From Membranipora membranacea (Eukaryota > Bryozoa > Gymnolaemata > Cheilostomatida > Membraniporidae), in assembly GCA_914767715.1 (NCBI GenBank), contig OU612067.1, forward strand, positions 6,326,001 to 6,386,000: DNA of 60,000 nt, read 5' to 3'. The position numbers and the translations under genes were made by a program. This document shows, piece by piece, positions 12,401 through 26,600 of this stretch. Numbering within the stretch: the stretch's first letter is position 1; each line of letters starts with the position of its first letter. The notes beneath the pieces were generated by a model. It had not been told where the DNA came from and did not search any database. It saw only the letters and a program-made list of their open reading frames with translations.

Positions 12401-15400
12401 TGAGCATCATTATCTCACTTTTATGTTTTAGCGTGAATGGCAGTCAAGACAGATTATGGAGGTAGAGATGACATGGATAACAAAGTTGATCTACATCAGA
12501 GATCCGCTCTGAGCCTATACTATCACTACCATCATTGCTGTTAATGTTACTCCATGGACAATATAGTTTGCTAATGATGAGAATATTCTTGAGAGAAGAT
12601 TGAGAGTGCGGGACTGTTCCGGTTGGAGTCCGAACAACAAGGACCAGCTGAATGGAATGGCAACAACTGAATGACAAAGCTGCACTCTGAAGTGAAGAAA
12701 GCCGCGAACACACTAAAGAAACATTGCCGTAGAGAGATACATCTTCATACATCTAAGACAAGGAGATAAGGAGGGAGCAGGGCAGGGTAGTCTAGGCTTG
12801 GAAAATGGCAGTAAGGCTCCAAATACCTATTAACAAACCTGGCCTAACTTATAGTCCAGTGGCTTGGAACAGAAACACTCACAGACAAGATCACCTGGTG
12901 CTTGATGTAATATGCTGATACACGCTACAGGAATACAGAGGAGCAGAGAAGGAATGAATAAATAACTTCAATGGCTGCAGTATTGTCAGCTGTGAACGTG
13001 ATGGGAAATGGAAGGTTAGAGTGGTTGGGAGCCGATGGGGGAAGATGAATAGACCAGAGTGTAAAATGTGATATTGACAAGTAGCGGAGGGCATGGACAA
13101 CCGAAACAACGAAGGTGTGATATGGTCGATGCTGACAAGTGCTGTCTGACCTTGATGTTGAGGACAGCCATGTAAGAATGAAGTGCTACGCCGTGACACT
13201 AGATTCCTGCCTTTTGTACCTCGACTTCTTCAACCATTGTCCAAAGTTCTAAACTAGATGAATATAGTTCATTTGCTCGATATTACCTTACCCACACAAA
13301 CTTAGAATTTCGCTGTTATTTCCATGATCAGATATGAGGGTTTTTAAAAACAACATCTGCCATTATACAATTTCAGTATTTCATAGACTCTGAAACAGGT
13401 TGCTCAATTCATTTTTGCATCCTTGCATCCCTCCCTGCTTGCATCACTCAGGATATCCGAATATCTCTGTGGAGTTTTCCCATATCGTTTCCGTTTCACA
13501 TGCTGTGAAAATTATGGTGATATGCAAATAACAGTACATATTTAATTGGGAAGATCCCCTAATCATTTGGTAGCAATAAAACGGGATTTTTTAGGTAAAC
13601 TATCATTAGGTTCAGCGGCAGCCATACATTCATTTATTTGCCAGGTATCTATACGAGGACAGCAGCCCACGCCGAGGAACACGATCTCCCGATCGGAGAG
13701 TGAGTTCATTGTTTGCACACTTCAGATCAGTTATTCGATCGGAATGTTGAAGCTTGATGTGCCAGGCTATGTTCAATCTAATTCATACAGGCTAAGGCGC
13801 TGTTTCTGGAGTTTCTAGAATTTTAAGAGGATTGATGAAACCCGCCTTAGTATTAGGACTGACGGGGCAGGTAAGGCAGTACCAAAGCCTGTCCTCTCTA
13901 GGGACAGATTGGGAGTAAATTTGTTTCAATTGGCTTTTGCACATCCTAAATTTTTTGATTGGCAGAGATGTTGGCACATAAATTGGGAAATACTGTCAAC
14001 TGGTGTGGATGATTTCGACATGTCTGAGCTGCCCTCAAAATGGAAAAGATCGACTCCGGTGGGATTCGAACCCACAACCTTCAAATCACATCTAACCATT
14101 AGAAGTCTGACGCGCTATCCATTGCGCCACGGAGCCATATGGAATCAATGCAAAATTATTTACAATCAAATCATTAGAAGGCTGTTAACAAGTGAAAGCT
14201 TGCCTTATAACCCAAAGTCATGATGAACAATCAATTGCTTCATGGTGAAATCAATACAATACCATGTTATCATCATAGGCACAGAGGCTAAAGCCCATGA
14301 TTATCAGTTTTCTGTAAGTGCAGTAAGGGTGGACAGTGCCACTTACCCCTATAATGGCTTATTGATAAGCCTTAGATGTGGTTTAATTGTTTGTTTATGA
14401 ATGGTCTATTCATAGCATTGAATACCAGCAGTGGTTATGTGCAGGCAACAGCTTGTTCCTTGTAGTTTACTGCTTTGATTGTTCATTGCAAATGGTTGAC
14501 AAAAGATGTAGCAATGTGTTTCTAAACTTCAAGAAACTTTCGATTTCATTTGTCTTCTTCGGAATTAAAATAAATCAAAATTTTACCACTTGTGCTACTC
14601 TAGTAAGGCATCATTATCATCTCAAGTCATTCATTCAAAGCATTACATTAGAAAATCTATCAAGAAATCAGTATGTGTAGGTGCCTGTCATGGCATCAAC
14701 CTGATAAAGTTGAAGCTGTTCACAACAATTTAAATTGCGAAACAATGCTGATTTCATGTTCTATTTCATGAATACTCATGTATATTTGACGCTTTATCAC
14801 TTTCAGTCAGGCAAGTTATAAAAGAAGTTCCGAGCAAGGCCACCCTTACAACTTCTCGTAATCAATGATGCCAGCAAATGCTGATTGGCAGTTTCTTTTT
14901 ATTTTAGAGTGACCAACTGTAATAAAGGTGCAAGCTGAGGATGGAATAATATAACCAACATACCACAATAAGCACGTCATGTGACATCAGCCTCTTGGAC
15001 ATGTTATTGTCCCAAGACTGCATTTTATTTTAATTGATTCAAACAATGCCACTTAATTGCATGTCTGCAACATATATTCTTTGATTTGTTATTATTTGTG
15101 AATACGCCCATACACGCTCATTGAGCTTAACATGTGGGTGAAGTTTACCTCCACATTATATTCAAGGAGAGATGATTCCTTGTTGTAATTGATTTTGTGC
15201 TCTTGAGCTCATTATGCCTAAGAGGCAGTATTTATTTTTCTGTTTTGGTTACAAGTTGTGGCCTGGCTGAACATCATTAAGGGCCTACCCATTGTACATC
15301 ATATTTGGGGTAGAATGTGATAGGGTTTAGGGTTTAATTGTGATTCGACATTTCTTTTATAGTAAATCTCATATGCCAGGATCAGTGTCCTTGTGGAAGT

Positions 15401-17695
15401 AAGCATTCAACTATGGCCAAGTAAGCTGTTTGGATTTTATCAATCCGTACTGTAGTACAATTGGGCATTTGTACTACAGCCTTCAGATTTGATATACAAA
15501 TACTTGATAGAAATAATAAAATGAAAATAAAAAAATATTAAAATGTATAATAATAATAATAATAATAATATTATTGTTATTGAGTACAATAATATATATC
15601 GATAAATGCAGAACTAATTAAAAAAGGGGAGGAGGTTTGTCACAATCACAAGAGTTATTTAACTATGATTGTGCATGGTAAATATAACATGCCTAATGCC
15701 AACCATGACTTGAATCAAATCTGTAGTGGACACCATTAATCTTATAATGAGGGAAACAAGAGCAAATAGTCAGCGGAGGGATCAGGAAGGCTACCAATTT
15801 TTTCTCACTGGCTACTGATAGCGCTGGGAGTGGGTTTATATGCATTCAAGGGCCCAAGGCTTCTTGCGTAGATAGGGCACTACTTACTACTATCAGCAAT
15901 TAATGTCAAAAGTGTAAAAGGAACGAAGTGTTTACATTAGCCTGACTGTACTCTCATTTCTAGAACTCGCTGCAAGGAGTTGAATGGATCAAACTCTGTG
16001 CTGGGTGGTTAGAGCTTGAGGGACACCTGCTCACTCATCCAACCAACACAGACATAATGATGATAAATAAGTTAGTAAAGTTTTAACCAACTCTATGCAG
16101 CATTAATTAGTGAAACTAAAAACCTCTTTGGAGAGGTTGCAGGCAAGCAATATTATGAAGACAATAAAAAGAAATTGATGTTAAATAATAATGCATAAGG
16201 TAGTGGGCTTAGATATATTAGATGCACAAATATGCAGGAAGCCAGAGCCCACAAAATTAACAGTGACAACATTATCTGACTGCTGTAGGTAGACTGCTGG
16301 CAGGTATGTGCTAGTGGATATGTTACATGTGTTCTGATTGGCCTAAAGAATGTGTCATGTGATTGTCATCATGCCCACGAATAGATACCCTGGATGTTGC
16401 AATGGTGAAACAACTCCGAATTTATTTAAATGTGAGATTGTAAGGCAGCAAATGCTTTGCTCTCTCTTTGTAACACTATTTTTAGCCATGTTTGTTTGCA
16501 ATATTGTTGACAGCTGACACAGCTAATAATTATGTTCTCCTAGTATTTTCTCACAATGTTTTCCTGGGAGTTCTTAATGTGGGTTGCCTCCCTCCCTGGG
16601 CTTTGTGTGAGATTCTGTCACTAGTGTGTACAGTGGGAAATTTATGTTACTAACCTAGTTAGACCACCGTTCTTAATCATTACTACTTCTAACCTGAGAT
16701 ATCTTACCAGGATTTATGAAATCATCACCATTATTTGTTTGCATGTTGTTGAGCTGTCAGTTACTTTGGCTGTGTGTAAATGTTGCGGAGCAGAATTCCG
16801 ATAGAGAGATTATCAAGATACAAATGAGATATACGTGCATTATATATGTATGATGAGAAGTTCTTACTTACCGACTTTTTGCTGACTGCCTCCATGTGTA
16901 GAGTCGAAGCTGTCTGGATCCATATCATGTTCACTGAATGGTGTGATTACGTCAGCGGTCACCTCCGTCATACTACCATCAGAGAGGTCACTCTCATCAG
17001 AGTCAAGGTCACCACCGAGGGCGTGTCCGAACGGCAGAGGTGTGCCCTTCATCGCTCCCTTCTCACCAACCTTCTGCTGTAATAATAGAAAGAGTAATCA
17101 TATTTGTTAGACTTGGGTCATAATTATCAAATTCAGACCCGTTAAATTTAAACAGCAGTATCTTGAATTCCCAATTCTGCAATGATATATAGTAGAGTAT
17201 AGTAAACAATTGACTAAGTTTGATCCAGATTGACTGCATTCAAAACTGTTTCCCGCCATATTATATCTTGCTTATCCAAATGCAGGCAAACAGGACCCAA
17301 CTTGAATTAGTAGGTAATTTCCTGCTTGCTTGTATGAAGTTTAATTTAAATTTACCTCCAGTTATTTACCCGATTTCTCAAATCCAGCGGAATAAATAGC
17401 GCAGAAACAGGTAGAGGTCATTTCAGTTGTGTATGTATGACATTATGTAAATAAATAATTATATCTTGCGTTTATATCTTATTATCGTTTTAATGTGTAA
17501 TAAATGTAGAATGCTATTGTCAGGAATAGTTTTTAATAAAGGTAATGGGACATACTTCATAGTCATAGCGTGTGTTCTCTTCAAAGATAGCTCGCATCTG
17601 TTTGGACGCAGCGTGTGAATCTAACCAATCAGGACTGGCGGTACAAAAATGTTTCTCTACCAAGTCTCGCAGTGTTTTCTTGAACCAGATATCAT
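9487..17695 (-). CDS. Dynein gene: end of AAA3 and acidic Ser-rich insert, exons 61-65
   Basis: Exons: 17556-17695, 16872-17076, 11306-11474, 10185-10366, 9487-9600. Exon 61 (DDDIWFKKTLRDLVEKHF) is the expected end of the AAA3 lid. The next four exons encode about 220 residues unlike any dynein: LDSDESDLSDGS, RRDSDSDEDDNGAITPFTE, HSDSSSEASEGSDTEND and a Ser/Thr-rich last part. Exons 62 and 63 share an acidic run followed by ITPFSE or ITPFTE. Junction phases 0, 1, 2 and 1 all match, which is the main support for including exons 63-65. The final donor CCGCAG|GTAGGACC is in phase 1; if unspliced, translation would stop at 9464. The position corresponds to the AAA3-AAA4 connector. Confidence 0.78.
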
Positions 17696-20600
17696 CTGCA
17701 AAGAATAGGTTATTTATTTCATATAATTGTAGCTGTGTACGCATGCATTCTGACTTACTCAGCATTGAAGATTAAGAATTGTTAAAACACAAACACATAT
17801 AGTGGATATAGTGGATGTTCATGGGTTAAAATGATAAGAGTTATCACAGGAGCAGGTCCGATCAACGAAAGACAAATCCAAATGCACTCGATATCAGCCC
17901 AAAGACTCCATGCCATCTACCTGCTATGCTGCCTATGCTGCTCAATGTGTTCATGTTACAGGTCAAGCTAAGAAACCACAAATGGAAGGTCAGTTAGTTA
18001 CATACCATCATCAGTGAGCAGCCTGTCAGCAAACGTTCTGCTGACTTCATGACACCAGAGTCGAGCTAAGACAGGCATCATCGGCAGCGCGCTGTCTATA
18101 GACTGATTCTTAGTATCCTTACTATCCTTCACTGACAGAGCTCTGAACTTATCCTTGCTGACTTTACCTCCCGGCAGCATCCCACCAAACAATGAAGCAA
18201 CGTTACTTGCTGTTACAGCTGTGTGTTACAAAGTAACAATTGAAGGTCATAACAAGTTGAGGATAAATGTACCTAGTCCTAGCATTTACAAATTGCGCTA
18301 TGATGGTTGATTATTTCTATTCTAACATCTAGGTATGGTAGTAAGACAATCAGAATGTGTTCAGATAGAAACAAGTCTTGCTGTGGAACCCATAGGATGG
18401 CAAAATACATCAAAGGAAAAGTTGGCCAGAGATAGGCTTGTAAACTGTTTTATATTCTTGTTAATGATACTCACGATTGTCCCTCCTGGCCCTTGCTCGG
18501 CGTGGTTTAGATTTAGTTTTCCTGGGTGAGAGTAGTAACATTCCCTCTACTATATGACTGATATCGTGTAGGGTGAACACATAGTGCCCATGTGCTGGTG
18601 TGGCTTTAAACTTATCTCTCATTACCTTATACATGTCCAGAATACCCTGCATCATCGCCTATACACATAAAAAAACACACATGCTGAGGTGTGCAACAGA
18701 TCTGACAACTTTGCTATTTCAATTCAAACCATGTATACTGTCCAAAAGTCTTCAATCAACTATCAAAATGTTGCATCTAAAAGTGACACAGTTAGGACAA
18801 TGAGTCAGTCAGTAAGATACGGCTGTATCGATTTGTGAGAATTTATAGCATCATGAGCACACAACTCCAAATTATGGACAATTTTCAAATATTCGAACTA
18901 GAAATGAACTCCCTCGTTTTCTTTCTCTCAGGGCTTGAGGCAGCTATTTGATGGTACTTGTTGCAACAAAATAGTCTCACCTTGGCAAACTCATGATGAT
19001 GTTCGATGGCATAGCTCGGGAACTCTTCTAGCCATGTCTGTAGAGTTTTACCGTACAGACTATGCATTCCATCGTCAGTCAGCGAGAAGAAGTTAATAAC
19101 AGTCATCTGTCTCACTAATCTATCAGAGAGACTGAATCCATTCACTCCGTACCCAGTACCTGAAGAAAAGTCAGAGGAAGATATCAAATATTCATTTAAA
19201 AGATTAAACTATACAATGAACGAAGGATTTAGTCGGATGTCCGAATGCGGTGGCTCAGTGATGAATGAAGAAACAACTAAATGACCATCTAAAAACAACT
19301 GAGCCCAATCTGGACTTAGAAGATCTATCTCAGGCTAAGAACAACAATATGGACTCCACAAACTAAAATGATCTAGTCAGTAGAGAGTTAGTCCAATTAT
19401 TTTACCTTTATACTTGAAGATAGCTGCGACAAAAGAAACTTTGGTTACAAATATATGCCACACTAAAGTTTGAAGTTGTCCTCTATTGACAGAACTAAGG
19501 AAGGGCAATTCCAAACCAAAACACACTATTATACAAAATTTTGATAGATTATCTGCAACAGTCAGAAAAATAGCTGATGACCAAATTTCTTCCATTAAGT
19601 ATTTATATGTACACATGAGGACCTCCATGTTCTTCAACATATACTTGTTTGGTTATGTGAATATTTTACGAGTGTTTAGTGGAATTTGATTGATTTCAAA
19701 ATTACCTGAGAATCCAGGAGTAGAGCACGCAGACAGGAAGGTGGCAGGTTTGGCGTCCTGGAAGACGTGACGCTGTCTGTCATATGTGATGTTATGAGAC
19801 ATCATTTCTCTCAGAGCCTCCAGGCATGGCTGTGTATGATTATCTTCAGATATTGGCTTAGCAGTGCTAAGATCATCGATGAAGAACATGTGTCTCTGTG
19901 GAGGTTTAATTCCCCCACCCTGAGGTCCCAGTGAGAAGAGTGTTTTCTGTTTTAAGTCCTGAAGCCGTACTATAATCTGTTTCTGGAACATGGCTGAGCT
20001 GAGGCCTGTAACACAATCATGTAATTAGAAGTTGCCCCTCCAGGGTTCAGGAAAAAGCTCATTTTCTTACTATTCGTGAGCAGTTTAGCTAAAAGAACTG
20101 ACTAAATATACTGCACTGTGGGAATCAGAAGAATTTGAATTATGCATGCAGTTTTCACTAGGACCTATCTGAGTAAGCCTGTCCTGACAAGCTCTGTTGT
20201 TGAGGGAGGGGGGGGGGACAAAGCTACCCACTAACATGATTTGTCAAGAGGAGCTATATCTGAGATTACCGAGGGATCACTTACTTGGGCACATGGATAT
20301 TTTGGTGAAGTGCTGTCTGGTCATCATCATGTTAGTCACAAGGGCTGTTTTGCCGATTCCTGATTGGCCAGTTATGAGCACGTGGTTGTTACTCGACAAT
20401 AGCAAGTCTGTCACATGGTAAATCCTCTCAATCTGTAAGAGAGAAATGGAGATATGCATAGATGGAATTAGATATAGTATATTAGGGAGATTATGGAAAT
20501 AATAGGATAGTATCTCCATTCCTCAAGCTGAAGATACAGATATGAATAAAAGTAATATATTAGTATGTGAAGGAAGTTTCTCCTATTATGCATCCCCATT

Positions 20601-23600
20601 TCTTTGGCACTTTATGGAAAACATCCGTCTAGGATAATTTTGTCTGCCAATATAATAATATTGAGTTGGCAACCAGTAAATTGTGATGGAGATTTCAATT
20701 TCATAGTCTCTCTGTATCGATTCTTACATCAGAAGTGATAGCATAGTTAGCTGGTATGCTTCTCAGTCTCTCCGCTGGCTTGTCCTGCCACTTGTTTAGT
20801 TTACCCTCTTTTGCATCAACAAATAGATCATAGACTGAGCCCGTTCTCGGTAATGTGACCGAGTTTGAGCCGCGGTAGAGCACCTCCTTAGCATACTGAT
20901 CAAACTTAAACCTTGAACTACAAATAATTAATTTTAAAATAAGACATTTATGATTTCGAAAACTAGCTGGATACGTGAATGTGGACAAAATTGTTACAAC
21001 GATCAATTGTCTGAAAATTAACACAACTGGGGAAACAGCAGAAAAGCTGTTTCTTGCTTAGATGCTGCTAAACTGAACTGAATAGCAGGCACCTACCTGT
21101 CACAAAGGTGGCCTCCGAATCCCCAGATATAGCTGTACACAAATATACACTTGAACATATTCTCATGGCTGGCATAGTCCTCATCTTGGGCAGACTGAGA
21201 TCTCATACCGCCCAATGAGGTAGAAGCCATCGACGTCGTGTTACGTCCCTCAACTCCTGACGCTCCTAAGGATAAAAAATAAGCAATTATTTAACCTATT
21301 GTCTGTATAATGTTTATAGCATACCCGAAAGAGAGATGGCTTTTTCCTAAAATTGGAGTTACAATACAAACAATGAAGAAAAGTGGCAAAAGTATAACAA
21401 CACTACAAAACTCATGCTTAATATGTTTGAGATTGATAGAGAGGTCTAAAATGTAAACGCTGTGCAAAATTCTCTAGAAATGACTAGCGGCTATGAATGG
21501 TTTTATTTTATCTCCTAGGGTTAAAAAACAAAAACCTGGAGAAAGGTGTGAGAACTTGTAACTGGCATGTTCTAATTTTAGTGGCTACTAAAATTACTTA
21601 CTGGAAATGATCCCTGCAAATAGAATCAGGAGAAACCAAAATTTTAACCGGTTTTGGACTACGTCACGTGAGGCAGAACCTGCATAGCATGTCACACCAC
21701 TGAGCTTGTTTGACTCCTCATAAATCAAGGTTATCCAAAAAAGAGCTTCTAATGGGTAACAACAACCCTGAAGTGAAATAATAAGCCCTACCTGTGAGCC
21801 CAGCTTCTGAAGGAGAACTTTCTCTCAGCATGTAGCGATCGAGTAAAGCTGTCATGATTTTGAGGAAGGTCTGAACCTCGTGTATCCCGGTGACAGAGTC
21901 CTTGTAGCTGCTGTGACCTTGAGTAAGGTTAGCGTCCAGAGCTGTAGCCAGCTCAGCTGACATGAACTGTAGGGTCGACTCAAACGTCTCACTGATCATT
22001 GTGTTCAACATCTTCAAACTACAAAAACGATTGTATGTAGATAATACAGCTGGTGCTGGGTTAATTGAGAGAAGCACCTAACTTGGTCATATAACAAGGG
22101 GGCCATCATGACTGTAGACCATAGACTTAACGTACTAGCATATATTTAATATATTGACTAATCCTCGCAAGAATTCCAGAGTTATCCGAGGTGAGGCCTG
22201 TCTTGACAAGCTTTGCTGTGTACCTCTCCCCACAACAAAGCTTGTCAAGACAGGCTAACGAGTGGTGGGTTTAATCTCCATCAAAAACCCAATCCAAGGA
22301 ATACCTCGACTATCCATCCATTACAGTGTAGGTCCCTAGAAAGATTCACGCAATAAGTCAAGTTGTAAAAGTGACAGTCCATATAACCAATCAGCTTTTT
22401 TATTTTGATGATTGGGCTATTCAATGTCTATCGGGTGGGTAGTGGCAGAATATTTTACTGATATTTTGTACCACCTGTGATTATGATCAGCAATGATAAA
22501 GTTGGTTATAAGCAAAGGTTGCCTTAACTGAGTTTGTAAGATAAACCATATGATTTTATTTTAGAGAATTTAAATGACAGCAGAATGGTAGAGCAGCTAG
22601 AGGCGATAGAATCATAATGGTATCCAATTTGGAAGTTTACGCCAGTTTGCCATATTGACAAATCAGCTCACATTTTCAATAAATTGAAGTAAAAAATCGA
22701 GGCGTTGGAATGTATTTATAGATGAGAGTTCTAGATTAGCTTCAGTACCAAAGCTGTTTTGATTGGGGAGTTTACAGTGCCCGCGGAGAATACGTTTGGA
22801 GGTGACAGTGGGCAGACTAACCGTCCCATCAAAACAAATTGGGTACTCAAGCAAGATGTATAGTCATGGAAGTGCTGCAGCGCACTATTATGTTTTAGCA
22901 AGAGAATCGCAAAGTTTCTGAGTAGCTAGTTAGCAAAGGGGAATAACGAGAAGTTATGGTTCCTTTTTGGTAAAACGGCAAGAAAAGATAACAGCAATAA
23001 AAATCGACTTGATCAGGACTTACTGCTTTAACCAGTGCTTGGAATGGATTTCTCTGTAAAGTTAGCATTGAATGGAAAATTACCTTTCACATAAAACATG
23101 TGAACCTTATTAACGCAATCCCACAAACGAATTGAAATTGAACCAAAAAAATTGAATGTCCTGTAATATGAAAAGTGAAACCTTGTCAGGCCTTGGCTTC
23201 ACCGTGACAAGGCTATTAAGAGTGTGTTTACACAAAAGCCGCAGCCAATTTACAACGAGAACTGGCACTCCAACAGACAGAAAAGGTGACAGCAATTAAA
23301 ATCAACCTGAAAAGGACTTACAATCTTGACTTGTGGGTTATATTTTTTTCTCTGTGAATCGTTAAAATGGTCAAGTGAAATGAAGTACCAGTACATAAAT
23401 TATACACAGAATGCATATATTCATATGCATAGATTGTGTGATGCAACTCAAATGGAAAAAATAAGCTCTTTTGTTCTAATGAATGCATCGACTCGAACTC
23501 AATATGGCTTTTGATCAAAAAATTTAGATCATTCTGTAATAAAGGATGCAGTGACTAATTTTGTGTTTAGCTTCGAGTGGGCGATTTGCCTCAAACATTT

Positions 23601-26600
23601 TGCCAGTTTACAACGAAAAAAGTTGCTTCATAGATCAGAAGCAAAATAACAGTTCACATTGATGTAGTTTAGATGTCTCATCAGTTAGTCTGTGAGGTAA
23701 ATCAGCCAGAATAATTGTGAAATGCACAGCCATATATCTGATTCATGTTTGCAATGTACTGTGATTCACGAAAATGAACATCCATAGTCAGACCCGAAAA
23801 GAATACATTGGCTCACAAACTTTTTACCTCCGAAACATTGTAATTTATAATGAAAAGTGGTAGCCATGACATTTGAAGATGTGTTCTCACCTTTGAGTAT
23901 TGAATATCCATTTATGTCGAGCCTGAAGCATCCAGCTGGATACCAGGTACTTCCAGCTGGTTAGCTTCTGATTACAGTGAATAACAGAACAGCGGGCTAC
24001 ACCGGATGGGGAGGCTGACTGTAGCGACCCTGTCTCAAATATCATTGATGTGAAACCTAGGTACAATAGAACATGCAGTGATAAATTTGTGAAAGTAGAT
24101 AGATAGTGTTTGATTTGATATTCCCATAGCATCCATGCACAAAATGTGAAAAAATTGGGCAGTGATTCTTTGCACCAATACACCCCTTCACCGTACTTCT
24201 AAGAAGTTGACGAACAAATTCACAATGAGTGGCGTCCTTCATCAAACACCAGGGAGGTTATCTATATCCGGGTTATGTCTTTTGCGGCTCATGTTCCCAT
24301 AGCATATTTTAGATAAACATACAAGATTTGAGTGAAGACATGCAAATTGAATACTTACTTGTATTTCTCACTGTTGCTCCGTTGGCTAGTGTGAGTTTAT
24401 TATTACTATCCATCATGGAGCTGAGGGCGTCTACCCACTGAGGGGAGGCCTCCCCGTCTAACACCAGCCAGTTATCTATGATTGAGGGCTGCTCTATACC
24501 ACTCTTAGCTTTCTTCTCACTAAAATTCACAAAATAGCAATGAATGAGAGAAACATGACTAGAGTTATAAGGCTTTCATTTTCAATAGTTGTCCCATTAG
24601 AGAGCCCCCTTTAAGCCTCTGTTACTTAAGCTGAGAAGTTGATTGACAGCCTGCGTCCATTTACTCACATAGATCTGCCGGTTACAAGATGAAGACACAA
24701 TGCTGGAGTAACATTATCCCACACTCAATCTCGCTTGTAAGATCAATAATGATGTACCCTCCCATCGAACGAATTCACTGCTGTCGATTACCATATCGCC
24801 ACATCGCATTGAGTGTATTAGAGGCATAAGTTACTAACTACTACCACCATTTGAAGAAAGTTTAAGAGTTACACCTACTATACACTACACGGTGATAGAT
24901 GTGAGAAAAGAACCAAAAGCGTGCGCATGCAAGACCAGCAATGACACTGTCCCAGTCCGATATTGAAGCATGAAACGAAATAAGACATTTGAATCGGTAG
25001 AAGCATATCTAGAAGCAACCAATCAAATTAACATCCAGACAGAAACCACTTCTACACTACAGACAGCGAGAGAGCTCAAACTAAGCAGAGTCATATCTTG
25101 TGATATTTTATTTAGTTAAAAAAATATTTGGTGCGAATTGGAGTTGTCTGATTTTTTCAACACCCATATGCTTTTGTAAGTTACGATATCTCCCATAGGG
25201 GCAATTAGCTACTCAATGACTCTGCTTAGATTGAGCTATTTACAGAAGTAGTACACTACATACTGAGTCGTAAGCATAGAGTCAGCTTTCCCTGTTCTGT
25301 AAATTGATTATCAAATAATGATAGCACAAATACATCTACATCTGTGCCATAAAACAAATGCTCTAAAGCAGTGTTTATACTATCAATTGCGCTGATTACA
25401 CTGACAGGACACTGTTGTGACTATTTCACATACTTTCTGTGCAATCAAAATATTCTAATATGCATCGGTGTATATAGGGAGGGGGAGGCAATATTGTTAG
25501 TGCTAATAATAGCCACTATTCTGCAGCATGTTTCGAGGAACTACAATAAGTCAGCAATGGAATATAAAGCTGTACTATCTTCCTAATAATATATGTGATA
25601 GCATTAAGAGAGAAATGAACATACTTGAATAGGTGAGTGAAGACACCGGCAGCGTGGACATGCTTATTAATATTCTCTATTAGATGTGAGAGAGTTCCAT
25701 TCTTCCACACACCCTCCTGGTAACCTCCAAAGAGCTGCGTGAACAAAAGTTGTGATATGTGTTGTCATGTTTAGGAAGTAAATATAATAAAGTTTATTGA
25801 TGAAAATTAGTAATAATTCCAAACACCTAATGCACCAAAAACCCATTATCTCTGTGAAATTTGCTGTAGCACTGAAATTATAGGATGAACATGCTTTGGG
25901 GACCTCGGTTGTTTCATACTCTCGACCGAAAGCACCAAATCATTTGATAGAGCTGCTAACCTTACCTAGCAGAACCAGAAACAGCTCTATATACCAATAA
26001 AAAATTTAATTTGACGATTCCCAGTCGAATAAGGACACTATTTAAATGGAATCAGAGACTGCAGTAATTACACTTTCTCACCTCATAAGTCGACATGGCG
26101 GAGGGACACAGAGAGATGAGGTTAACTTTAGGATAGATTATTTCAGCGCTCGCCTCACTGACATGTTTGTGTAGACCTCCAAGTCGGGCAAACGATCGAG
26201 AAATACTACCCCATTTCTTCAACAACTGTGATTTCTCCCTGGACTCCAGTGACTGCAGAAACTGAAACACAACAACCAAACCATGTGAATAAGCCCCATA
26301 CTGTCAGACATCACTGGTTATAATATTGGAGTGCTTACTATGGTTGAACTCAAGAGAGGTACAACTTAGTAGGAATCATTAGGTTAAGTCGTAACTCGTC
26401 AGGCATCAAAAAGTTCAAATTTCTTCGACAACAACATGCAGGATCTGTTTAAAAATTTCTTAGCTTGAAAACAATTGAGCTAGGTTGCTAAAATTTATTC
26501 TGTATACTAAATAATCCTGTATTATTAAGCAGGACTACAGTCATGCATAAAGACTGATAACAATCCATTTCAATAATACAGAGCAGATTACAGAAAAAAT

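Larger units (their letters stand above)
11475..16871 (-). other. 5.4-kb dynein intron containing a tRNA gene
   Basis: The intron runs from donor GTCG|GTAAGT at 16871 to acceptor CCTATTACAG|AT at 11475. Apart from the tRNA-Arg at 14051-14136, I see no gene. Two minus-strand frames at 12444-12752 and 12891-13199 (102 codons each) look like chance. There is a (TGCT)n run at about 12242-12259 and a (TAA)n run at about 15548-15576. Confidence 0.7.

Noticed and set aside
12444-13199. Two 102-codon minus-strand frames in the tRNA-bearing intron
   Set aside because: No family resemblance, no matching splice borders, and the exons on either side already match in phase.
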